A DNA stretch of 64,000 nt, taken from positions 496,001 to 560,000 of the forward strand of contig JAGYXB010001997.1 in NCBI GenBank assembly GCA_022495005.1. Direction: 5' to 3'. The translations under genes and the position numbers were made by a program. This document shows, in pieces, positions 55,061-64,000 of this stretch (positions are counted from its first letter, which is position 1; each line of letters opens with the position of its first letter). The notes under the pieces are model-generated. The model was not told the origin of the DNA. It did not search any database and saw nothing but the letters and a program-made list of their open reading frames with translations. The stretch is from Rhyacophila brunnea (lineage: Eukaryota; Arthropoda; Insecta; Trichoptera; Rhyacophilidae).

Positions 55061-56517
55061 TTATAATATGGTCAATATGAAAAAAGCATACGTAAGTACG
55101 TATTTTTATTCGATTTCTTGATTCGAAGCTCTCGGGAATCTCATGTTGAAATACTGAAATTTGGATATTAGTGTCATATTAATTTTGAGATTAGGATTAA
55201 GATGTAGGTACTCTCATAAAACAAATCAATGCTATTAAAATATAACGGGTATTCTACAAACAAAAAATAATAAAGTCTCAGAAAGCTATCATCAATATCC
55301 TGATGTTCATGAAATTATGTATGTGATCATTCAATCTCAGAGAAAAAAATCTAATTTAGTGATCACTATTGTCATCGGAATATAATTATAGGTAACCTAC
55401 TAACCTAACCGGGTTTACATACTAAATTTTCAATCAATTTACGAAATATAAAATTATTGTATGATTTTTGTTGTGTATGTATTTATATATCAGCACCTTC
55501 AGTAAAAAAATCAGCGAAAAATAACTAGTTTTTTTTCTAATACTAGTACTAAAAATACTAATACTGAAATAACAATGTTGACAGGTGGTGCTGCCACCTG
55601 GTATTTTTTATAGTTGTTAATATATGTAAACTTTCTGCAGTCTAACACACCAAAAATGGAAATTCCTACGAGAAATATAAATGTTGAATCTAGCAGAGGG
55701 TCATTTTAGTTCGGTCAAGCAGTGGAATATTGGGTATTAGATTTCTCTGTACCTACTGAGATTTTTAAATATGGAACCGCGATCGATTTGAGTTATTTGC
55801 TCGGCAATCCAGCGTAAATTGGCAGGTGAGTTTTTGTAACAAGAATATTATTAAACATTATCTATCTATTAAATATTGGTATCACCAAACTTGTTATGGT
55901 ATTTAGTAATGGGGTTGTGAAATTTTAAAAGAAAGTTTGTGAGTTTAGTACCTGTTTGAAACAATGAAAAATTACTGGAGATGGAAAAAACGTACATCAA
56001 CCCAACGAGGGTAGGTAAGGAGGACGAAGAAAAAACACGTAGAACCATCAATAAAACATATATCCGGCCTCCCCCACTTCGTCTTCTTACGGACTCTTTT
56101 ACATTTTGTAATTATACTCAGCATCTTTTACCCCCTTATTCCCCTTCCAAAATCATTCACAGGTTTTTTAGATGTAACCTTAAGGTAACCATTATTTGTA
56201 TATATTTACTTAGGTATAGAACCTTATACTTATATTCAGTATTTTGATAAAAAAATCCTTCATACTACCATACAAGTAATCAATAAAATAATATTCACTT
56301 TCTGTTATTACTCCACTTAAAAAAGGTAAGGTGAATTTTGAAATAATAAATTAAATACCAATTAGGTAGGTATTGAAAATTTAGCATAAGCCGGCTCGCA
56401 CATCAAAATTCGTCTCGTCTGCAAAATGTCGAATACGTCATTTGTGATGTCATCGTTATTCACAAAACAAACCTTGATTTTTGTCTTAACGTATCCACTT
56501 GTATCTTTGACTATTTT
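55061..56517. other. no recognised feature
   Basis: AT-rich DNA including AGGTGGTGCTGCCACCTGG, a short hairpin at about 55584-55602. Small frames at 55869-56247 have no motifs. Confidence 0.4.
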
Positions 56518-56917
56518 ACAACGTTTTTGTTAGGTTATATTCTTATTTGTCCGGTACAAATCTTGCAATCGATTTTTAACTAACTTCCCGACTAGCTAGA
56601 CAAATGTGACTTTTAGAATAAATCAGAACACGATGCCAATGCATTATTTTAATACTTTTAGCCATCGTTAAGTAGAATTAAATTCATTTTCAGTTAATTC
56701 TGTTTTGTATGAAAAGTTATTTCGGAAGAAATCCGTAATCCAATCCTGCTAGGGGTCTGGGGACCTAGCAACTAAATTATTAATATATAAATGCGTTACA
56801 ATAGAAATCAATATGAGTGTCAAAATGACATTTCAGTATTATTTCTATCAAATACAAATTTTTAGCATCTAGTCAAGTCTAGTTTATATGATTCAACAGA
56901 AAATTTTAAAACGTTGT
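56518..56917 (+). mobile_element. inverted-repeat element X, copy 2
   Basis: Same ACAACGTTTT/AAAACGTTGT ends and collinear interior as 6021-6451 (TAACTTCCCGACTAGCTAG, GAACACGATGCCAATGCAT, GTCAAAATGACATTTCAGTA). Its partner copy 58749-59196 lies 1.8 kb away in the opposite orientation, making a large inverted repeat. Confidence 0.7.
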
Positions 56918-56934
56918 ATATAAAAAGTTATTTT

Positions 56935-57065
56935 TATCTTGTAATTATTTTTATTTAACAAATAATCTATAAGATTTCAGAATGCGACATTTTATATTAA
57001 ACATTTATAATTTGAAATCATCTCAGACACAATATAATCAATAGAAAAAACTTATTCTTAAACAC
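56935..57065 (-). repeat. tRNA-cored element terminal fragment
   Basis: On the plus strand TTTAACAAATAATCTATAAG, AATTTGAAATCATCTCAGAC and AATATAATCAATAGAAAAA follow the order of the element's 3' body plus terminal motif. No tRNA module remains. It directly abuts the right side of element X copy 2. Confidence 0.5.
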
Positions 57066-57710
57066 TGAGAAAATAAACTGTAGTCGTAAATTATATAAAA
57101 CTACCTTAACATCAAAATAATTTAACAGTTTTAGTTTTACGAGGAATAAAGTTTACAACTACGACTATAACCCCTTACTTATTTTAAAATGATCAATTTT
57201 ATACTTAACACAAATTGACTAAATATCACGGATAAAATCTAACGAACATCTAAAATTCCAAAAAAACATGTTCAGCAAAGCTTAAAAAAATGCCCATCCT
57301 ACTTGTACCCTTTTTGTTTCCACCCCCTTAAGCTCCCGTCCTCGTAGGGGTAAGACGGTTCAAAACAGAACAGAGCTGAGCGAAGGGAGGATACTTTTTG
57401 GTCTGTTCGCATCATTACGCACTCTTTCGGCTGCTAAAAGATTGTTGGATAACGAATCGGGCAAAGTCTTGCGTAGGAATAGTGCCTTGGAAAATAATTT
57501 AGCTTAGCGTAGCTAAAATAATTGTGACTTGATTATTTTCGCCATTTTATAATTAGAATGGTGACTAATAATATTATATAAGTCAGACATGTTGCAATAG
57601 AATATTATTATAATATTAATACTTAAAATATATATGTGAACGTGTGACGTCAATAGAAATATTATAAATTTAATATTGTGTTGTATATATAATTTGGTTT
57701 AAAAAAATCC
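57066..57710. other. no recognised feature
   Basis: AT-rich, with a short more complex patch at 57310-57430. Nothing recognised. Confidence 0.4.
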
Positions 57711-58612
57711 GCCTATTTGACGTTTACATTCTTACAGTATTGCTTTACGATAGTGAGTCACAGTACCTTACAAAAGCTCAGAATAGCCAAATATTGAGTT
57801 CACTAATTACTAAGTGTACCATGGTGGTTACATGTAAATTATACGTAAAACATTTCACCACGGCATAGTTTGCCGTGAATTTTCTATCGGAAAGAAATGA
57901 CCATAACATGGTCATATGGACCGTATAGTATATTATACTATACGGTCTCCAATTTTATTAGATTCAATATGAACATTAATTCAATTTTCATAGCTGATTT
58001 TGGCAAAATTCATGAATTTAAGATTGAAAACCTAACCTAACCTAACGTAATCTATAATAGCATAACCTAACCCAACTCAACCTAACAAAAATAATTCAGT
58101 ATATCGGCTATTTAAAAAAATGTTTGCTGCTGGCTTTCTGTAAAGTGTAAACCGACAAAAACCGTGTTTTATTTAGACATGAATTGTATTTCAGTACTGT
58201 ACGTAACAAAGAGGTTGGACGGTCTTTAATATACGGCCATATATTTCTGATACAACATTTCACGGTGAAGTGTGATACGGCGAACTGTATACGTACAAGT
58301 TTCCGGACATGTGCCGTGGTATAATTTTAGGAGTAACGAATAGATAAGAGAGCGGATCAAGCAGATTCACATCACACTGATGGTGAAGAAGCAACTTTGG
58401 ATCTGGCTCGGCCACGTGTTATAGATGCCGCAATAGAATTTTAACCTGGCTTGCCTGTTCTTCAAGTCAACCGTATTTTGACGTCCTGGAAGGCCGCTAA
58501 ATATCATCCACAAAGTATATACGACGAAACTACGGGATGCCGGCATGACCTGAGAGATCAAACTGGCATGGTATACTCCAACTAAGGGGTGGATATGGTC
58601 GAAAAAGATTGT
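57711..58612 (+). pseudogene. RTE-like LINE C-terminal region, second copy, interrupted
   Basis: The first part (57711-57800) reads RLFDVYILTVLLYDSES and LTKAQNSQILS. The second part (about 58290-58612) matches 21850-22190, with CTCGGCCACGTG, TTGCCTGTTCTTCAAGTCAA, GACGTCCTGGAAGGCCGCTA and GACCTGAGAGATC. Between them about 490 bp of foreign sequence replaces some 36 bp of the LINE. Stops and shifts abound. The 3' end is TGGATATGGTCGAAAAAG. Confidence 0.75.
57801..58289. repeat. insertion into LINE, with 29-bp palindrome and CCTAA strings
   Basis: The inserted sequence contains GACCGTATAGTATA and its exact complement around one central T (57919-57947, 14-bp arms). It also contains a CCTAACCTAACCTAACG tract at 58031-58047 and a segment (about 57980-58140) resembling the GGTACTG MITE of 25804-26007 (AACAAAAATAATTCAGTATA, TCGGCTATTTAAAAAAATG, TTTGCTGCTGG). 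Ends and TSD were not resolved. Confidence 0.5.
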
Positions 58613-58748
58613 ATAAATGTTTGCTACCAATTGAAAATATCCAGCAAGGTTAAGCCGGTATTTTTTAAAAAATCCAAATAAATCACAAAATAATTACAAA
58701 CTAACACAATAAACAAAATAATAAAAAGATAAAAATAACTTTTTATAT

Positions 58749-59196
58749 ACAACGTTTTAAATTTTTTTTTGAATCATATAAACTTGACTTGACTAGCTTA
58801 ACGATCAAAAAAAATTGTACTTGACAGAAATACTGAATAAATATAGAACACTGAAATGTCATTTTGACATTTCATATTGATTTCCATAGTAACGCACGTA
58901 TGTATTAATAATTTAGTTGTTAGGACCCCAGACCCCAGCAACCAATAATAGTGTTTTACTTTTACGGATTTATTCCGAAATAACTTTTCATAAAAACAGA
59001 ATTAACTGAAAATGAATTCAATTCTACTTAAAGATGGCTAAAAGTATTAAAAGAATGCATCGGCATCGTGTTATGATATATTATAAAAGTTTAAAATGTC
59101 TAGCTAGTCGGGAAGTTAGTTAAAAATCGATCGCAAGATTTATACTGGACAAACAACTACCGGACAAACAAGAATACGACTCAATTAAAACGTTGT
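58749..59196 (-). mobile_element. inverted-repeat element X, copy 3
   Basis: Minus-strand copy with AAAACGTTGT at the high end and ACAACGTTTT at the low end as written on the plus strand. Interior words GAAATGTCATTTTGACATTT, CTAGCTAGTCGGGAAGTTAG and GCATCGGCATCGTGTT match the other copies in reverse. No coding capacity. Confidence 0.7.
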
Positions 59197-59379
59197 AAAA
59201 TACATCATTCTAACTTACATATTATTGTAGGAGTGTATTTTTCGAACGAGACACCGAGGTATTGGAAAATCACCTACTAGCTGGACGAATCACATCAGAA
59301 GACTCGTTTGATGACTTGAGTTGGATGTGTAGATAGATTGGATAGAAGTATGTTTTTTTCACAATACACTAAGCGAAGA

Positions 59380-59880
59380 GACCCTCTCTGAGTAATTAAG
59401 CAAGCCATAGAAATATGCAAGCAAGGGAATACAACATTGATGGGAACTGGCTCATCCTACCAGGTGTAGTAACAGTTTCTAAGCGGGGTTGGCTTTGTTA
59501 CTTTAAGCGTCGATGACATTCATTGAGCTACTTTAGAAGATGCTAGTTGGCGAGTTTAAAATCGGGCGAGTTAGGTAGTGCGATTCTGATGATGACACAC
59601 AAAACTTTCCACTCGCTTAGAAGCTCAGAAGTTGAAACCGTCATTGTTGGTACTATTTGACAAGAAGTATTGAGTAGTTCATTTTTACCGGAAGGTTCGC
59701 CACTATCGCTCTACTGCGCAGACGCAGATCAGCCCACACGCCAGCGAGTAGCAAATAAAGTAGCCCGGCTTTCAACTTTTCTCGGTAGATTTTTTACAAT
59801 CTGCTTGTTAGCTAGTTCGATGATGATACTGGGCGAGTTACAATATTAAATACTCGTTATGCTCGCGTTACATACTTTAA
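59380..59880 (+). pseudogene. possible Penelope-like element C-terminal remnant
   Basis: The plus strand reads VIKQAIEICKQ and, after a frame change, NIDGNWLILPGV, resembling the end of the GIY-YIG endonuclease domain of Penelope-like elements (EAIEI-K, then N-N--DG--L---W-PV). The following GC-richer sequence with CTGCGCAGACGCAGATCAGC at about 59714-59733 resembles the non-coding tail of such elements. Only this short motif supports the call. Confidence 0.35.
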
Positions 59881-59894
59881 TACATGATAAGCAT

Positions 59895-60505
59895 GACAAG
59901 CAGACTTGAGAGTGGGTCGATCGTTTGGGCCCCGCATCAGTTGAAGTACGGCCTTATGGTGGAGCGAGTCCAAAAGAAATTTTTGAGACTCCTTTACTTT
60001 CGGCCATACGGATATTATCCGTGGCTCTATCCGACTGATTTTCTCTTAGGGATGATCTCTTAGAAATTTAGAAGGGATCTTTATTTACCTAAATATTTTT
60101 TCAGACTTATGCGCGGTGTAAATGTGAACTCTGCCATTCTTGGTGGTGTTGGTTTGTGTGTCTCTGATAATTGCCATATGAATCGAAGGCATTCCTTGTT
60201 TGTTCTCCCACGGTGCAGAACTAACCTGCCATTAGTAGTGCCAATTGGGAGGGCAATAACCATGCTTAATGAAATCGCTTCGGATATTGATATATTCCAC
60301 TTACGTGAGGGCGAATTTGGGTGGACGTTGTTTTATAAGTTATTAAGATAGGGTCTATCAAAGTTCACTCTGTGTGCTTCCATCTATTTTTATTTTATTA
60401 TTTTTGTTATTTTATTTTATTTCTTATTTTATTACTTATTGTATTATAATTTGTTATGTTCATTATATGTAAAATAAATAAGTTTGATTTGATTTGATGA
60501 TACTT
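59895..60505 (+). pseudogene. jockey-like LINE 3' end
   Basis: From 59899: SRLESGSIVWAPHQ, YGLMVERVQKKFLRLLYF, YYPWLYPTDFLLG, then a stop and a deletion. It continues in frame with FFRLMRGVNVNSAILG, LPRCRTNLPLVVPIGRAIT, MLNEIASDIDIFHLREGEFG to a TAG near 60350. A T-rich 3' UTR with AATAAATAAG and a TTTGATTTGATTTGATG tail ends at about 60505. These are C-terminal blocks of the jockey clade; 33288-33790 (minus) and 46342-46569 are relatives. Confidence 0.82.
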
Positions 60506-61369
60506 TACATACGTTCATACATATTTGAAATTACATAATCTCATATTTTTCCACACTAGAGATACGAACCCTTTTATACAATACCCGGTAGGATCAGTTA
60601 ATCGCCATTAATGTTGCGTTCCCTGAACCAAGCTTAAAGATTCACATATTTTTATATGTATTGTGATATAACCAGGTATTGAACTCAGTGCCTTATGTAT
60701 TTAATGAAAAGAGTATAGTATTGTGGACGTTTAAATGCTGAAGAAAAATATATGAAATCTCAAAATATTACCGCGTGTTTATTCTATTTTACAAGTTCAA
60801 ACTTTCCGTATTTTTTTTATATAAGAGAATTCCCTTCAATAAGCGAGTGTACAAACGGCAAAGAGTTTTTTTTGTTCTACACTGACGTGCGTGTGGCCTA
60901 ATTAAACGAAATGAAAGAAGAAAATGCGGGGGGTACATTAATTTTACGCGTAGGAATTTTTAGTGTGACGACTCAATTGAAAAGGAGAAATAAAATCTGG
61001 GAAAGTGTGCGAGGAACGTGGCCAATTAGCGGACACAATAATATGCCTTTGATTAAGCCAAGAACGAATTCTTATGGAAATTTTTATTGCCATCTTGGAA
61101 TGAAATTACTTTTTACGCGGCAATCATAATAAACAAACGGGTGAATGAATGTCGGAGAGTTACTCAATATTAAGTTACGTTTTGTTGTTTATTTCCACAA
61201 AATTATATAAATGTTCAAATGAATTTCATTTTCAACAATATTTTGATGGAATGCGTTGCAATCGTGTTATGCATTAATTAAAACCTTTTATATATATACA
61301 TATATGTAGCAAACATCGATCGATGATTTCATACATATACATATACGTTTTAAGTTATTTATTTATTAT
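60506..61369. other. no gene; complex island 60900-61130
   Basis: The island 60900-61130 is of ordinary base composition and single-copy appearance, with homeodomain-like words (GCCTAATTAAAC, CCAATTAGCGG, TTTTTATTGCC). A 72-codon frame crosses it (60911-61129) without a recognisable domain. A conserved regulatory segment is possible (inference). Confidence 0.35.
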
Positions 61370-61558
61370 TTTTTTAAAAAAAATACACATTGATCACATA
61401 ACCAATTATTAATTCAAGACGTTCACAACATAACATTTAGAATAAAAAATACAAGTAAATACACTAGAAAAAAAACAACAATGATTAAAAAAAATACAAA
61501 TTAAACAATAAAATAGAATTTTAAAAACAAAATACATAATGAATCGCTAAAAATGTCA
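61370..61558 (-). pseudogene. LINE 3' UTR fragment, copy 1
   Basis: It parallels 61742-61960: ATTAATTCAAGACGTTCACA, ACATTTAGAATAAAAAATAC, ATAGAATTTTAAAAACAAAA, TCGCTAAAAATGTC. At GTC it switches to tRNA-cored repeat sequence. Similar GACGTTCACAACATGAAATT words occur in the 3' UTR at 33288-33790. Confidence 0.65.
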
Positions 61559-61740
61559 GGATCTCTCGAAATTTTAGTTATAATTTGCACTAAGTCATAA
61601 ATCATGCAATTTTACATTTTTAATTGAACATACATAATGTGAGTATTTCAAATTGTGTATGTTCAATAAAAGATTGTTGGATTGTCAAATCTTGTGAATT
61701 ATTCATTGAATAAAATGTTATTATAACTTAAAAAAAATAT
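61559..61740. repeat. tRNA-cored element fragments between LINE copies
   Basis: AGGATCTCTCGAAATTTTAG (minus-sense body), then GAACATACATAATGTGAG and TTCAAATTGTGTATGTTCAA in inverted order (a small fold-back), then CAAATCTTGTGAATTATTCA and TTGAATAAAATG. No tRNA module is present. It separates the two similar LINE 3' fragments. Confidence 0.6.
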
Positions 61741-61741
61741 T

Positions 61742-62180
61742 AAGTTTTAATTATTTATTAAAAAAAATACATTGAGCGCATAAAAAAATATTAATTCAAG
61801 ACGTTAACAACATGATATTTAGAATAAAAAATACAGGTAAACCAACTTAGTAGAGTAGAAGAATTATCATTAAAATGACAGCAATAATTAAAACAACAAA
61901 TAAAACAATTAAATAGAATTTTAAAAACAAAATACATAATGCATCGCTAAAAATGTCTACATCTCTAGGGAATGCATTGACCAGCCGTACAGCCCTCGAT
62001 ATTGGTGCTTGATGAGCCTAACACGAGGAAACAGTTTTCAGCCAAAATAGGTCATGGCAACCACGCATGTAGTTGGCGGGTGCATAAAAATTCTTATTTT
62101 CCAGAATATCGCGATTGGGAACTATACCACGTGAGAGCAGGGAAAATGCTTTAAGAGCATTATGTATCCTTTGAAAATAA
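61742..62180 (-). pseudogene. jockey-like LINE 3' end, copy 2
   Basis: After the shared 3' UTR, the minus strand reads APISRAVRLVNAFPRD then VDIFSDALCILF (jockey-type C-terminus, PISR then N then DIF). Upstream, other frames hold RIFMHPPTTCVVAMTYFG. Only the last 60-70 codons are discernible, with stops. Confidence 0.7.
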
Positions 62181-63126
62181 TCGAATATGAAAGACTCGAA
62201 TGTATTAACACAATTTATTTTTTCAAGCCTAACCTAACCTAACTTAATCAATTCAGCATTTACTTGATGGTAATTCATGGTAATTTATAAAATGTGTTTA
62301 TAATGTATTGTGTATTTATTACTTATCATGTATAAATCATATTTATGGAGGACATTAATATTACTATATTAAAAATGTTTTCTCAAATACCTTATAATAT
62401 GAACGTTTGATATATAAATTCAATTTTGGTAAAATCTGGACATAAAATAATTGTGCAATAAACTATCAATGTGAAAAAGGGTTACTATAATCGTGTGTAC
62501 GTAGAGAACAAAATGTCAATCCAATACAATATTTGTTATTATTATCGTAATTTATTTAACAATTAATTGTTTCCCATTCGCTTAATTTTTTTCCCGAGAT
62601 TTAATTGGTCAGTCGAGTGGAGTTGCCATTATTATGATGTTGTGAATTTGTGTAGGGTAGAGTATAATATGACTGATTGTAAAATAAGCTGAAATTAATA
62701 TCATCACCAGTAAACAATACACAGTTATTGCCAGTATCTCTCATGAATCGAAAGCTTTTCAGCACAATTTTTGATACACTCAAGCAGCCATTCGATCAAA
62801 TATTTAAAAGCAGATACTGTATAGATTTATTTACATTGACATTTGTTACGAATGTATGATATTATTTTTTACTTGACTGAATTAAATATTTGGAATTAAT
62901 ATAGTAATAACTACATGTGAAGCAAGATATCGTGTCTCCGGGTTAGGATTGTTAAAAATATAATATATGATGCAGGTCGTAACTATAATATGCTCAGTGT
63001 GTTGGATTTCTATGCAGTCATAATAAAAAATATTACCATTAAATTCCATGTACAAATCTTTGAACATTCATTTTGCATCTGTTGACTGATATGGTATAAA
63101 CGTTGAAGGGGATGAAATAGATCCAG
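62181..63126. other. no recognised feature
   Basis: AT-rich, with a CCTAACCTAACCTAACTTAA string at 62228-62247. Nothing else recognised. Confidence 0.4.
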
Positions 63127-63418
63127 CGCATCTATTCTATATACAAGACCGCTTTCGGTCGCTATCTAGAGTAGGAAATTATCCAAGTATTAGCACTTAT
63201 TCAATTACAATAAGATAGTTGTCATTGATACAATAAGTGCTATATTTTAACAGCACCGCTCTTGGTTGTGATAAATTTTAGAGTGGGATCGACAGTTTTG
63301 ACAGTTCAGACGGCTAACTTATTGTAATTGTTACAATAAGTGTTAATATTTCGATACTTTTCTACCCTAGTTAGCTGTCGTAAAGGCCGAAAGCAGTCTT
63401 GTGTGTAAAATAGATGCG
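63127..63418. mobile_element. 292-bp fold-back MITE
   Basis: Left end CGCATCTATTCTATATACAA and the complement of the right end, CGCATCTATTTTACACACAA, start arms of about 90 bp that stay similar through AAGACCGCTTTCGG / AAGACTGCTTTCGG, AGTAGGAAATTATC / GGTAGAAAAGTATC, and CACTTATTCAATTACAATAA / CACTTATTGTAACAATTACA. No TSD is certain and there is no frame. Superfamily unassigned. Confidence 0.75.
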
Positions 63419-64000
63419 TTGGTCGTTAACATGAAATATTGTATAAGTACTATAATATACTCATAAAGGTTCTATAGATTATTTTGTTATATTTTTATTA
63501 ATTTAATCTCTTTACGCCAGAAATTTACAAATAACCCAATTATTATATTTATACTAGATTCAATTTTTTTAAATAATTTTTTAGTACATATGTTTTCTGA
63601 AGTTTTTCAATATGATGTATTAGAATAATCATTTCAAAGTTAATGTACGTCAAGTCGGCGTTGATAATTGCATGATAATAATTGAAATAGGTATTGACTA
63701 AAAAAATATTTGTAGAATAATTTAGCTTAGTTTTGTTTATAATATTATAGATTTCATTTGTTTAATCGAAATGCCACATAATTATAAAAATTACTTGTTC
63801 TCGAAAATTTTAAATATCATTCATTAAAATATGGTTCTGTGGACTCATTTTTTCCATGTAACTATGTACTATAAAGTATTTATCGTAAAAACTTCTCTCG
63901 GAGATGCATTATTATCCTTAATGACGTCATTACACATTGTTTTGATGACGCAATTAAGACATTACATATAAATTGCAAGTGTGATGCGGCAGGCCTACAA
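63419..64000. other. no recognised feature
   Basis: AT-rich to the window end. A CRE-like ATGACGTCAT lies at about 63921-63930. Nothing else recognised. Confidence 0.4.

Overview
The window reads as gene-poor, AT-rich (about 70% A+T by eye) nuclear DNA of an arthropod, most likely an insect. Supporting signs are degenerate CCTAA/TTAGG-type strings, insect-style non-LTR retrotransposon remains (jockey-like and RTE-like C-termini), abundant tRNA-derived SINEs, many short non-autonomous DNA transposons with 8-bp target-site duplications (TSDs), and frequent TAGGTACCTA-like words. The word usage recalls aphid-type Hemiptera or Lepidoptera, but this is only an impression. I found no intact host protein-coding gene, no rRNA gene and no intact tRNA gene. 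Nearly all open frames of 60-140 codons are chance frames, frames inside tandem repeats, or shadows of retroelement remains. The only unexplained coding-like stretch is 13646-13843.

Layout. 0-6.5 kb: SINE-A copies, a hAT MITE with a perfect TSD (2954-3371), a LINE fragment, a tRNA-Gly-like SINE and the first of three copies of a 0.4-kb inverted-repeat element. 6.5-10.3 kb: featureless AT-rich DNA. 10.3-20.6 kb: dispersed repeats, hAT MITEs, a 59-bp satellite (18507-18822) and tRNA-like pseudogenes. 20.7-23.1 kb: a same-strand cluster of LINE fragments from at least three lineages. 23.7-27.4 kb: SINE-A, fold-back elements, a MITE with 8-bp TSDs and several tRNA-cored repeats. 30-38 kb: more LINE, SINE and tRNA-cored repeats, with an error-free 61-bp inverted repeat at 36027-36155. 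41.3-46.3 kb: featureless. 46.3-51 kb: a LINE insertion with its own TSD, interrupted by a 588-bp hAT element, and further repeats. 51.8-55.05 kb: a 3.27-kb hAT-like frame with matching 8-bp TSDs, enclosing a Helentron-like element that carries about 14 copies of a 127-bp minisatellite. 56-64 kb: the two other copies of the 0.4-kb element in inverted orientation, a second RTE copy, a possible Penelope-like remnant, jockey-like 3' ends and a 292-bp fold-back MITE.

The most distinctive pattern is a dispersed repeat of about 400-430 bp (called here the tRNA-cored element) with a tRNA-like module in its middle. Different copies share the same flanking body but carry different tRNA-like modules, at least one of them tRNA-Gly-like. 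The ends recur as direct repeats, and several copies lie head-to-head, making large fold-backs. Family assignments rest on motif recognition and internal comparison within this window, without database searches.
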